From: Flavobacterium limi | Lineage (GTDB): Bacteria; Bacteroidota; Bacteroidia; Flavobacteriales; Flavobacteriaceae | DNA: 64,000 nucleotides | Direction of reading: 5' to 3' | Assembly (NCBI RefSeq): GCF_010645075.1 | Contig: NZ_JAADZV010000007.1 | Span: 279,743-343,742 of the forward strand | Shown: one piece after another, positions 8,205 through 17,259 of the stretch | Layout of the letters: each line of letters opens with the position of its first letter | How positions within the stretch are numbered: the stretch's first letter is position 1 | Position numbers and translations under genes: made by a program | The notes under the pieces: model-generated | Told to the model about the DNA's origin: nothing | The model's database searches: none | The model's input: only the letters and a program-made list of their open reading frames with translations

Positions 8205-9458
8205 TTATTTTAGACCATCCATTAAGGCAGTCAGTGCTTTGGTATCAAAAACGGTATTATTTGTCCTATTGATGATTCCAAAACCATTGTTTGTCATACT
8301 GCCTTCGTCCCAGTAAAAAGGTACCAGACCGTTGGCTTTTGCCTGCTGTACTACATATTTTAAATAATAAGCTCGGGATGCCAAATGTTTCGTCAGATTA
8401 TCGCCCGTTAATGAAGAACGTCTGATGGCGCCAAATTCTCCTAAAATTACCGGAATTCCTTTGTCTACGAATTGAGTTTTCATCAGTTTAAAATCGGCTT
8501 TTACTGCAGCTTCTTCACCCCAGGTCGCATTTCTGCCGGTATCTGTTGTTGATTTATAACCATTCCCCCAATAGTAAAACATTTTTCCCCAGCTTTCATC
8601 CTTAGTCAATCCGGCAAATTGCCAGGGTGCATAATAATGTACTTCTACCATCATGCGGCCTGCTAATTTATCTGTAGGTAGTGAGGTCATCAATTGGTTG
8701 GTTTTTAAAATATCTGTTCCCGGCCCCTGGATTATTAAATTCCTGTATGCATTTCTGCCTCCTGTAGAGCGAACCGCATCGATAAATGTCTGGTGATAGG
8801 ATTTAAGTACTGCCATTTGTTCTGCATTTTCTACATTAGGTTCATTGGCACTTGCAAAAAGCAGCAATCCGTTAAATTCCCTAAGACTAGTTGCAATTTG
8901 TTCCCAAAACGCCTTTTGCTTTTCATTATTTTCAGCTTGTTTGGCTACGGTGATATTGTTTTCCAGCCATCCGCCATCCCAATGTACGTTTACAATACAA
9001 TACATTCCGTTATCATTGCAGTATTTCACTACTTCTTTGACTCTGTTCATCCAGTCTGACTTTATTTGTGAAGTGGTCGAATTAGCCAGATATTGATTCC
9101 ATGAACATGGGATACGTACCGCATTGAAACCTTTTGCTTTTACTAAATCTATTAATGCTTTGGTAACCTTCGGGTTTCCCCATGCTGTTTCACCTCCGGT
9201 AGCTTCTAAAGTGTTCCCAATATTCCAGCCTATCTTAATTTTTGAAGCAACGGTTTTTGCATCGCTCCCCATTCCTGAAGCATCAGCGGGCAATGGATTC
9301 GTATTATAATTAGGTAATTTTGATGTAGAGATCTGAGCAACTAAGTTTGTATCTGCTACGATTTTTTGTTCAGGTACATCATTACTGCAAGATAAATTTG
9401 CTAATAATAACAAACACAGTAAAACTGTAAATTGGCAATCTATAAATGCTTTTTTCAT
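8205..9458 (-). CDS. GH5 endo-xyloglucanase/endoglucanase (subfamily 4-like), lipoprotein, no BACON domain
   Basis: The start at 9458 (MKKAFID...) is preferred over an in-frame ATG at 9482 because it gives a compact signal peptide with a Cys at LLANLSC. The rest is a single GH5 barrel: KIGWNIGNTLEA, FNAVRIPCSWNQYL, HWDGGW, the acid/base in FASANEPN, HYYAPWQF, and the nucleophile in VILGEFGA. The motifs resemble subfamily 4, which includes the endo-xyloglucanases of gut Bacteroides. It would cut the beta-1,4-glucan backbone at the cell surface. It is a close paralog of the next gene upstream but lacks its N-terminal BACON domain. Confidence 0.9.
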   Translation of the reverse strand: MKKAFIDCQFTVLLCLLLLANLSCSNDVPEQKIVADTNLVAQISTSKLPNYNTNPLPADASGMGSDAKTVASKIKIGWNIGNTLEATGGETAWGNPKVTKALIDLVKAKGFNAVRIPCSWNQYLANSTTSQIKSDWMNRVKEVVKYCNDNGMYCIVNVHWDGGWLENNITVAKQAENNEKQKAFWEQIATSLREFNGLLLFASANEPNVENAEQMAVLKSYHQTFIDAVRSTGGRNAYRNLIIQGPGTDILKTNQLMTSLPTDKLAGRMMVEVHYYAPWQFAGLTKDESWGKMFYYWGNGYKSTTDTGRNATWGEEAAVKADFKLMKTQFVDKGIPVILGEFGAIRRSSLTGDNLTKHLASRAYYLKYVVQQAKANGLVPFYWDEGSMTNNGFGIINRTNNTVFDTKALTALMDGLK

Positions 9459-9650
9459 ACTCTTTAGTTTTCTATTTAACATATAAATTAATAATCAAAA
9501 CTTAATTGAACTGGAAACTACTATTTTTATTATTAAAAAAACCTTTTTAGATAGTAATAAAAAAATCTGCAGTTAATTTCACCTATCGAAAAACATTTTT
9601 ATTTTGAAATTTCAATATATAAAACCACTGCAGATCTTAGAAAAATATTT

Positions 9651-11150
9651 TTAATTTAGTCCATCCTGTAAGCCTTTTAATGCCTGTGCATCATATACAG
9701 TATTATTACTTCTGTCAAATAAAGACATTGTATTTGTACCTAAATTTCCGGCATCCCAATAAAATGGCACCATACCATTTGCTCTCGATTGTTTTACAAC
9801 ATACTTTAAAAAGTCGGCTCTTGATTTTAGGTGTAATGTTAAGGCGTCACCGGTTAAATTACGTCTGATTGCACCAAACTCTCCTAAAATTACCGGAATT
9901 CCTTTGTCTACAAACTGCGTTTTCATGGAACGAAATTTCTCATCTATAAAAGATTCTTCTCCCCAGGTTGAATTACGTGAAGTATCTGTAGTTGAATGAT
10001 TTCCTGCTCCCCAATAATAAAACATTTTACCCCAGTCTGCATCTTCTGTCATCAGTGTAAACTGATACGGATAAAAGTGAACTTCTGCCATCATACGGTT
10101 TGCAGTTGGATCTGTTGGTAATGAAGTCATCCAGTTGTTTGTTTTTTCAATATCTGTTGAAGGTCCCTGCACGATTAAGGTACGGTACGTATTTTTTCCT
10201 CCGGTTGCTCGAACAGCATCAATAAATGTTTGATGGTATGATGTTAAAACTGCCATTTCTGCTGCATCTTTAACATCCGGTTCATTGGCACTTGCAAATA
10301 GCAAATGTTCGTCAAATCCTCTTAAATACGTAGCTATTTGCTGCCAAAATGCTTTTTGTTTGGCATTAGTTTCAACTTTCTTAGCCTCTGTAATATTTTT
10401 TTCCAGCCATCCGCCGTCCCAATGAATATTTACAATTACATACATATCATTATCAACACAGTACTGAACAACTTCTTTAACACGGTTTAACCAATCTGTT
10501 TTGATTTTTGCTGTTGCAGCATTTTCCATATACTGATTCCATGAACATGGGATTCTAATCGCATTAAATCCATTCGCTTTAACCAAATCAATTAAGGCTT
10601 TTGTAACCTTTGGATTTCCCCAGGCAGTTTCACCACCTGATGCTTCAAGTGTGTTACCAATATTCCATCCTAATTTCATTTTAGCAGCCAGTTGTACTGC
10701 AGTACTGCTCATACCTGTGGCATCGGCAGCGATGGGATTTGTGTTATAGTCGGGAAATCCCTGAGAACCTGCAACTCCAGCCTGTGAAACTGTAATCTGT
10801 ACCGTTTTAGCGTCATTTGAAGTTAATGTTATAATTGCTGTTCTGGTTTGAGTTGTTGTATTTGCTAAAGCTGTAACTGTAACTGTAGTACTCCCCGATG
10901 TACCTCCGGACTGACTAATTTTCAGCCAGCCTGCACCTGAGTTACTCAACAACCAGGCGGTTGCATCTGTTTCAATTTTAATCTCTTTAGTACTTTCGCT
11001 GCTTTCAAAATCAATTTTACTTGTGCTTGCAGTAAGACCTTTAATTGTCAAATCCTGCGCTGTTTCTTTATCAGCACTACAGGCAAATAGCCCGGCAAAA
11101 ATTATGCAGGATAAAAAACTAAATACATAGCTGTTTATTATTCTTTTCAT
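9651..11150 (-). CDS. GH5 endo-xyloglucanase (subfamily 4-like) lipoprotein with N-terminal BACON domain
   Basis: A lipoprotein signal (FAGLFAC) is followed by acidic residues ADKE. Residues ~35-125 form a BACON module (STSKIDFESSESTKEIKIETDA...WLKISQSGGTSGSTTVTVTA...TLTSNDAKTVQITVSQAG). The GH5 barrel then shows KLGWNIGNTLEASGG, NAIRIPCSWNQYM, the acid/base in FASANEPDV and the nucleophile in VILGEFGA. This BACON-GH5 order is the one known from the surface endo-xyloglucanase of Bacteroides ovatus, where the module acts as a spacer from the membrane. Here it probably makes the first cut in the polymer. A 168-base gap separates it from its paralog. Confidence 0.93.
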   Translation of the reverse strand: MKRIINSYVFSFLSCIIFAGLFACSADKETAQDLTIKGLTASTSKIDFESSESTKEIKIETDATAWLLSNSGAGWLKISQSGGTSGSTTVTVTALANTTTQTRTAIITLTSNDAKTVQITVSQAGVAGSQGFPDYNTNPIAADATGMSSTAVQLAAKMKLGWNIGNTLEASGGETAWGNPKVTKALIDLVKANGFNAIRIPCSWNQYMENAATAKIKTDWLNRVKEVVQYCVDNDMYVIVNIHWDGGWLEKNITEAKKVETNAKQKAFWQQIATYLRGFDEHLLFASANEPDVKDAAEMAVLTSYHQTFIDAVRATGGKNTYRTLIVQGPSTDIEKTNNWMTSLPTDPTANRMMAEVHFYPYQFTLMTEDADWGKMFYYWGAGNHSTTDTSRNSTWGEESFIDEKFRSMKTQFVDKGIPVILGEFGAIRRNLTGDALTLHLKSRADFLKYVVKQSRANGMVPFYWDAGNLGTNTMSLFDRSNNTVYDAQALKGLQDGLN

Positions 11151-11194
11151 TTCAATTGGTTGATTAAGTTAATAAAGTGGTTGTTTTTAAATTT

Positions 11195-13429
11195 TTATTT
11201 GATGGTTATTACTATTTCTTTTTTGATATCTCTTGAAGAATTTCCGATTTTCAATATGTATTTTCCCGGTTCAACTGTCCATTTTTTAGCAGCTGCATCG
11301 TAATAAGCCAGTTCCTTAACCGGAACCTTAATTATTACTGTATTTGAATCTCCGGATTTTACTAATGTTTTTACGAAACCCTTTAATTCTTTTTCAGCAC
11401 GTGCTACTTTTGAATTGGATTTTGAAGCATAAAGCTGAACTACTTCTTTACCATCAGTTTTTCCTGTATTCTTTACCTCTACAGAAACAGAAATAGTTTC
11501 ATTTGAAGCATATGATTCTTTGTCTGCCTTTGCATTTTCGAAAGCAAAACTGGTGTATGACAATCCGTACCCGAAAGGATATAGAGGTTCAATTTTTTTA
11601 GTATCAAACCAACGGTATCCTACCAAAATTCCTTCGGCATACTTAACAGCTTTATCACCAGGAAAACTGTTTGTTGCATGCGCCGGAGAGTCCATGAGTT
11701 TTTTAGGCATTGTCCATGGTAATTTTCCGGATGGATTTATTTTTCCGAGCAGCACATCTGCTATGGCATTTCCTCCTTCTGAACCATTAAACCATGTCCA
11801 TACTAAAGCCGAAGTTTTTTGACTGATGTCTTCTATTTCAAAAGGGGCTCCCGCAACAAAAACTACAATCGTTTTTGGATTAACCGCCTGCACCTTTTTA
11901 ATCAGTTCTTCCTGTCCAAATGGCAATTTTAAATTTCTTCGGTCTGAAGCTTCTGTTTCATAATCACGGTTAGAACCGGCAAGAACAATAGCAACATCCG
12001 ATTTTTTGGCTGCTTCAATTGCTTCCTGTAATTTGGCAGGATCTAACTGGTCTATTGTTACAGGGCCATTAGACGTTATATTACCTAAATTTCCTTTGTT
12101 TTTTTCTTCGTAACGTTCTAAATAGCCTTCGGCATAATTAATGGTAACAGATGATGGCAATCTGTTTTTTAAGCCTTCAAGAGGTGTGATTTCCCTTTTG
12201 GTTTTTACCCCTGCTCCAAATCCGCCCAAAGCATTTTTTTTGGTTGCATTGTTCCCGATTACTGCAATTGATTTTACTCCGTCCAGTTTCAACGGTAAGG
12301 CGTTGTTTTCATTTTTTAATAAAACCACAGCTTCTGCTGCAATTTTATAAGCATCCTGATAATGCGCTTCGGTGGAGATGCTTCCTTTAACACGGTCTTT
12401 GCCGCCCATTGCTTTTACCTGAAACAAGGTTCGCAAAATTCTTTTTACATGCTTGTCGATTTCTGCTTCTGAGATTTCTTTGTTCTTTGCGGCAGCGATT
12501 AATTTATCGGCAAGGAAAAACTCATTGAAAGGTTTTGGTGTTCCCATTTCGATGTCCAGTCCGTTCTGAAGCGATTTTACTGTAGAATGCACCGCAGCCC
12601 AGTCTGAAACCACAACTCCCTTAAAGCCCCATTCATCACGAAGGATTTTATTGAGCATATAATCATTCTCACACAAATATTCTCCTCTGAATTTGTTGTA
12701 AGCCCCCATAATACTATAGGCTTTTCCTTCTTTCACAGCAGCTTCAAAAGCCGGAAGATAGATTTCGCGCAATGTACGCTCATCAATCTGTACATCTACG
12801 AAATCACGATTCGTTTCCTGGTTATTGGCTGCAAAGTGTTTTACACAAGCCATAACATCATTATCCTGTAAACCCACCACCATAGGTACCGCCATTTTTT
12901 TGTTTAAAAACGGGTCTTCGGTCATGTACTCATAAGTTCTTCCGCCAAGTGGTGTTCTCACAATATTGATTGCCGGCGAAAGCAGCATGTCTTTATCTCT
13001 GGCACGCATTTCCTGGCCAACACTATTTCCAAAAGTATATGCCATTTCAGTATTCCATGTGGCTGCCAAAGCTCCGGCTGCCGGATAATAGGTGGCAAAA
13101 TCATTGGTTAAACCTGCCGGAGCCCAGCTGTCTCTGGAAATTTCCTCACGAACTCCCAGTGGTCCGTCAGCCATTTTTAATTCGGGAATACCTAAACGTT
13201 TTACACCGCCGGAAGTAAACATACTATTGCCATGCAGCATGCCTATTTTTTCTTCAAGGGTCATTCTAGCAACCAGTTTATCAATTTCAGTGTCAAACTC
13301 TGAGCTTATTTCCTTACCTGTATATTCTTTTTGAACAGAATCAGCATCTAACCCTTGTGCATTGTTTTTACAGGAAGTAAAAACCACAAAAGCCATCAAT
13401 GCCGAAAGTCGTAAAATTTTGTTTTTCAT
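11195..13429 (-). CDS. GH3 beta-glucosidase, lipoprotein
   Basis: The start at 13429 (MKNKILRLSALMAFVVFTSC) gives a clean lipoprotein signal; an upstream in-frame ATG at 13468 would bury it. The protein has the three-part GH3 layout. The (beta/alpha)8 domain contains LKMADGPLGVR, KHFAANNQETNRD and the nucleophile Asp in GVVVSDWAAVHS. The alpha/beta sandwich contains IVLAGSNRDYETEASDR and FVAGAPFEIEDI. A C-terminal fibronectin III-like domain follows (ISVSVEVKNTGKTDGKEVVQLYA). In this pathway it would release glucose from the non-reducing end of trimmed oligosaccharides. The residues after the lipid Cys are not acidic, which fits a periplasmic rather than surface position. Confidence 0.92.
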   Translation of the reverse strand: MKNKILRLSALMAFVVFTSCKNNAQGLDADSVQKEYTGKEISSEFDTEIDKLVARMTLEEKIGMLHGNSMFTSGGVKRLGIPELKMADGPLGVREEISRDSWAPAGLTNDFATYYPAAGALAATWNTEMAYTFGNSVGQEMRARDKDMLLSPAINIVRTPLGGRTYEYMTEDPFLNKKMAVPMVVGLQDNDVMACVKHFAANNQETNRDFVDVQIDERTLREIYLPAFEAAVKEGKAYSIMGAYNKFRGEYLCENDYMLNKILRDEWGFKGVVVSDWAAVHSTVKSLQNGLDIEMGTPKPFNEFFLADKLIAAAKNKEISEAEIDKHVKRILRTLFQVKAMGGKDRVKGSISTEAHYQDAYKIAAEAVVLLKNENNALPLKLDGVKSIAVIGNNATKKNALGGFGAGVKTKREITPLEGLKNRLPSSVTINYAEGYLERYEEKNKGNLGNITSNGPVTIDQLDPAKLQEAIEAAKKSDVAIVLAGSNRDYETEASDRRNLKLPFGQEELIKKVQAVNPKTIVVFVAGAPFEIEDISQKTSALVWTWFNGSEGGNAIADVLLGKINPSGKLPWTMPKKLMDSPAHATNSFPGDKAVKYAEGILVGYRWFDTKKIEPLYPFGYGLSYTSFAFENAKADKESYASNETISVSVEVKNTGKTDGKEVVQLYASKSNSKVARAEKELKGFVKTLVKSGDSNTVIIKVPVKELAYYDAAAKKWTVEPGKYILKIGNSSRDIKKEIVITIK

Positions 13430-13514
13430 ATCGTTTTGTTTTTTAGATTTAAAGATTTTGATCCTCACAAAAAACCTTTAAAAACTGGTGTTTAAATTTA
13501 TTCCTGGTTTTATT

Positions 13515-15071
13515 TTACTGTTTTATCAAATTAAAAAGAACAACATCATTTTCATTTATTTTAAGTTCCTTGCTGAAAGTGCCTTTAGAATCGATAGTTA
13601 TTTTTTCTGTGGCAACAGGAACTCCGTTATTTTTTGCTTTGATTGAATTTACCTGATCACGTGTCAGCTGACTTGGTTTGTTCATAGCCAGATAATCGGC
13701 ATAAGCATCATTTGATTTATAACCCACTTTGTAGATTTCCAGAATATATTTTCCCTTTTGCAATCCGTCAATTTCAATTTTTACTTTTCCTTTTTCTTTT
13801 GAAGGCAAATCTTTGACGTAATAGGTCTGATTCCACATTTTTTCGCCCGGATGTGTATTGGTAAAATCCCAAAACAAAAGCTGAACATCCCCTTTTTTGT
13901 TTTTGGCAGCCCATGAAGAAGTGTCCTGATTCTGAAGTTCAGTTTCACCTAATTTATTTAGTAATGAATAAGAGAAGTAAGCTGGTTTTTTAATTCCCTG
14001 TGTATTCAACAATCCGAAACCTCCATGGAAAGGGGTAAATCTTGGACCTGCTTCCTCAAAAATGTCCGTGAAAACCCAATATGACATGGAGGTTGCGGCA
14101 TTGCCAACCTGTTTTAATTTCTGTAAAATATACGCTGCTGAGTGATAGCTGTCATGAATTGGGTCTGCAGGAGTGTAGGATGAACTCCATTCTGTATAAT
14201 GTAGTTCCAGATCTGGCTTAACCGAATTGGTAATCTGCTTACGCGAATTGATAACATCTCCGCTGATACTATTCTGATCAGGGCTCAAAACCGTACCCGA
14301 AGTTCCGAATTCGTCCAGATATCCCTGGTTTACTCCATAAGTATGTGTCGAAATAAAATCTAACGGAACATTATTTTTAGCCGCAAATTCAATGGTCTCC
14401 GGAACCCATCCGGCCCCTGCTGTTGCTGGTCCTCCTACTCTAAAGTCTTTATTTACTGCTTTTATGCCACGAGCTGCATAATCGTATAATTTGAAATATT
14501 CTGCCTGCGTTCCAGTCCAGAAACCTGGAGTTAGATTAGGCTCGTTCCATACTTCAAAATACCATGTTTTTACTTCTTCGGTTCCGTAACGCTCAGCGAA
14601 ATGCTGTGTTAGGTTCCGAATCAGATCTTCCCATTTTTTATAATCTTTTGGCGGTGTGACATTTCCTTTCCACCAGAAAATGGTTTCTTTTCCGCTTGCC
14701 AGTGCATTGGGCATAAAACCTAATTCTACAAACGGTTTCATTTTCAGACTCAAAATAAAGTCAAACAAAACATCGACGTACTGATAATTATATTCCGGAT
14801 TTCCTTTTGAATCTTCGCGGTAAACAGCCATATCGTCGGACAATAAACCATGAAATCGAATGTATTTAAAATCACATTCTTTTTTTACCATTGTCAACTG
14901 CTGCTGCCAGTCGGCTCGGAGTCCTTCATTTGCTCTTCCGGCACCTATGCATTCTTTGAACATGGTATTTAATTTTCCTGCCGATTTATTGTAATCTACT
15001 TTTATGGTTCGGTCTTGTGCAAACAAATTGACTGAACTAATAAGAACCGCTATTATGAGAAACTTTTTCAT
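13515..15071 (-). CDS. GH39 glycosidase (beta-xylosidase-like)
   Basis: Translation is placed at 15071 (MKKFLIIAVLISSVNLFAQ), an intact signal peptide; the upstream ATG at 15107 adds 12 residues before it. The barrel shows GH39 features: YIRFHGLLSDDM, WYFEVWNEPNL with the acid/base Glu, ISTHTYGV, and LHYTEWSSSY with the nucleophile Glu. A beta-sandwich covers the C-terminal ~130 residues. Known GH39 members are beta-xylosidases and alpha-L-iduronidases, with a few acting on arabinosides; beta-xylosidase or arabinosidase activity is the reasonable guess here. GH39 is not part of the well-known Bacteroides xyloglucan locus, so its substrate deserves testing. Confidence 0.85.
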   Translation of the reverse strand: MKKFLIIAVLISSVNLFAQDRTIKVDYNKSAGKLNTMFKECIGAGRANEGLRADWQQQLTMVKKECDFKYIRFHGLLSDDMAVYREDSKGNPEYNYQYVDVLFDFILSLKMKPFVELGFMPNALASGKETIFWWKGNVTPPKDYKKWEDLIRNLTQHFAERYGTEEVKTWYFEVWNEPNLTPGFWTGTQAEYFKLYDYAARGIKAVNKDFRVGGPATAGAGWVPETIEFAAKNNVPLDFISTHTYGVNQGYLDEFGTSGTVLSPDQNSISGDVINSRKQITNSVKPDLELHYTEWSSSYTPADPIHDSYHSAAYILQKLKQVGNAATSMSYWVFTDIFEEAGPRFTPFHGGFGLLNTQGIKKPAYFSYSLLNKLGETELQNQDTSSWAAKNKKGDVQLLFWDFTNTHPGEKMWNQTYYVKDLPSKEKGKVKIEIDGLQKGKYILEIYKVGYKSNDAYADYLAMNKPSQLTRDQVNSIKAKNNGVPVATEKITIDSKGTFSKELKINENDVVLFNLIKQ

Positions 15072-15176
15072 CTGAAAATATTTTAACTTTTGAATGATTA
15101 GACGCACTGCTGTGCTGCTCTACCGTATCTTTACAGCCCTGACTTTTTACATCTAACATTTAACTTCTAACTCAAA

Positions 15177-17183
15177 TTATAATTTTTTAAATCTCACAGC
15201 TCCACCACCGGCACCACCTAAATTCAATTGTAATTTATCCGAAGATTTTACTGTTTTCTTAGAAATGGCTACCGCTTCCGGATTATTTTTTTGATTGGTT
15301 CCTTCAGCATCTACATAAATCTGAGCTTCGTAGGTTGTATTTGGATCTAAGAATGACAATGAAACCTCAACTTTTCTTGGGTTTTCATTAGTCAGAGTTC
15401 CTAAATACCAATCTGCACTGTTTCTGTCTTTTCTGGCTGTTGTGATGTATTCACCAATTTTTCCTTCTACAATTTTAGTGTCTTCCCAGTCTGTCGGAAC
15501 ATCTTTTAAGAATTGTAAAGCTGGTTTTCCTTCGTAGTTTTCAGGTAAGTCAGCCAGCATTTGAATTGGGGAATAAAGCACTACGTACAATGCCAACTGC
15601 TGCCCCACTGTTCCCTGAATTCTTTTTCCCGGATAACCTTGTTTGACCTCTACATCAAAAATACCAGGCGTAAAATCCATTGGTCCGGAAAGTAATCTTG
15701 TAAACGGAATAATACTCAAATGGTTTGGCGGGTTTCCTTCGCTCCATGCATTGTATTCCTGTCCGCGAGCTGCTTCTCTCGAAACCATGTTCGGAAAAGT
15801 TCTTCTTTCTCCTGTATCTTTTATGGATTCGTGGTATAAAACGGCTAAATCATACTGTGCTGCTTTTTCTAAAATGTATCTGAAATAATTCACTCCAAAT
15901 TGTCCGAAGTGCATTTGTTTCATGTTTAGTTTAGAACCCACATGACCAATTTTTACCGTATGAATTCCAAGTTTTTTGTATAAAGCAAAACCCTCGTCAA
16001 CTTCTTTTAAATAGTTAATTAAATTTGAACCTGTCTCGTGATATCCGATTAATTCGATGTTCTTTTTCTTTCCATATTCAACTACTTTTTCTAAGTCGAA
16101 ATTGTCCGCATTTTTCGTGAAGCTGAACATGTGCATACGGTTTTCGTACCAACCCGGCGTCCAGCCTTTGTTCCAGCCTTCGATCAATAAATGGTTGAAA
16201 CCTTCTTTTGCTGTAAAATCAATATATTCTTCGGCATGTTTGGTTGTTGCACCTTGTTTTTCGCTTTCCCAGAACGTATATTTTCCGATGTGCATTCCCC
16301 ACCAGATTCCTAAATATTTATAGGGTTTGAAATAGCTGTTTGTATTTTTTAGCTTGTTTGGCTCGTTTAGGTTTAAAACCAAATAAGAAGTAATCAATTC
16401 TCCCGGATTTTCTCCAATTTGAATCGTTCTCCAGGATGAAGTAAATGTATCTTTTACACGAACTTTCACTCCGTCAGCCCAAGGCACCAAATCAGATTTT
16501 AGCTCTGTTCCTTTATTATTCACCAAAGTCATACTGGCAAAATCGATCAGGTTTGCTTCGTGGAAACTTAAAGCCAATCCGCTCTTGCTCTCGATTGTTA
16601 AAGGCGTCAAAACTGTATCTAATTTACTAACCGGCGCAGCTTCAAAAAGGTATTCGTCTCGGTTTTCTCTGTTTGCAGGAATCCACCATGCTTTTCCGTC
16701 ATCTTTCAGGTTAAAAGTGGTTTTTTCATCCATGATGAAAATACTGTCTTTTACATTTTGTTTTGGATACACATATCTGAAAGCTACTCCGTCATCAAAA
16801 GCACGAAACTGAATCTGCAATTTTCTTTTGTTTCCGGTTTTTTGCTGCAAATCAACCACCAATTGATTATAGTGGTTTCTAATATTTTTCTTTTCTCCCC
16901 AAACCTGTTCCCAGGTTTCATCAAATTTGGACGTTTTAGCTCCTTTAATTTCGAAGTTTGTGCTTAAATCTTCGTTTCCTTTTAGCAAAAAACCCATATC
17001 TGATGGTGTAATCACTTCGGTTTTTCCGTGTGAAACTGCATACTTTGGAGCATTTTTTACTAATTCAAATTTGATTTTATTCTGACCGTTTGGTGAAGCC
17101 AGTTCGTAAGCATTTTTTGTTTTTTGACTGTGTCCCAAACTAATGGAAAGCACTACAGCGGGAAGTAAAAGATATTTTATCAT
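15177..17183 (-). CDS. GH97 glycoside hydrolase (alpha-glucosidase/alpha-galactosidase family)
   Basis: The 668 residues start with a signal peptide (MIKYLLLPAVVLSISLGHSQ). They follow the GH97 plan: an N-terminal beta-sandwich (YELASPNGQNKIKFELV), a barrel with YLGIWWGMHIGKYTFWE, HTVKIGHVGSK, YHESIKDTGERRTFPNM, REAARGQEYNAW and FTRLLSGPMDFTPGIFD, and a C-terminal beta-sheet domain ending GGGAVRFKKL. The family contains inverting (SusB-like) and retaining branches. The IGHVGSK and HES..TG..RT.PN blocks look closer to the SusB-like branch, but I could not fix every catalytic position from memory. Its substrate in a xyloglucan locus is unclear, since alpha-glucose and alpha-galactose are not usual parts of that polymer. 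Confidence 0.88.
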   Translation of the reverse strand: MIKYLLLPAVVLSISLGHSQKTKNAYELASPNGQNKIKFELVKNAPKYAVSHGKTEVITPSDMGFLLKGNEDLSTNFEIKGAKTSKFDETWEQVWGEKKNIRNHYNQLVVDLQQKTGNKRKLQIQFRAFDDGVAFRYVYPKQNVKDSIFIMDEKTTFNLKDDGKAWWIPANRENRDEYLFEAAPVSKLDTVLTPLTIESKSGLALSFHEANLIDFASMTLVNNKGTELKSDLVPWADGVKVRVKDTFTSSWRTIQIGENPGELITSYLVLNLNEPNKLKNTNSYFKPYKYLGIWWGMHIGKYTFWESEKQGATTKHAEEYIDFTAKEGFNHLLIEGWNKGWTPGWYENRMHMFSFTKNADNFDLEKVVEYGKKKNIELIGYHETGSNLINYLKEVDEGFALYKKLGIHTVKIGHVGSKLNMKQMHFGQFGVNYFRYILEKAAQYDLAVLYHESIKDTGERRTFPNMVSREAARGQEYNAWSEGNPPNHLSIIPFTRLLSGPMDFTPGIFDVEVKQGYPGKRIQGTVGQQLALYVVLYSPIQMLADLPENYEGKPALQFLKDVPTDWEDTKIVEGKIGEYITTARKDRNSADWYLGTLTNENPRKVEVSLSFLDPNTTYEAQIYVDAEGTNQKNNPEAVAISKKTVKSSDKLQLNLGGAGGGAVRFKKL

Positions 17184-17206
17184 GGTATTTTTTTAATTCT
17201 TTATAA

Positions 17207-17239
17207 ATAAATCGGATGATCCGGTACCACCCGATTTAT
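17207..17239 (-). other. Intercistronic hairpin between GH31 and GH97
   Basis: Nine-base arms ATAAATCGG (17207-17215) and CCGATTTAT (17231-17239) are perfect inverted repeats in the 76-base gap between the GH31 stop and the GH97 start. It is probably an RNA hairpin in the operon transcript. No clear U-run follows it, so it is not a standard terminator. Confidence 0.5.
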
Positions 17240-17259
17240 AAAACTAACTCTAACAAAAC

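Noticed and set aside
9565..9635. 9-bp inverted repeat ATCTGCAGT / ACTGCAGAT in the gap between the two GH5 genes
   Set aside because: The 53-base spacer and AT-rich setting make a stable hairpin doubtful, and no regulator is linked to it.
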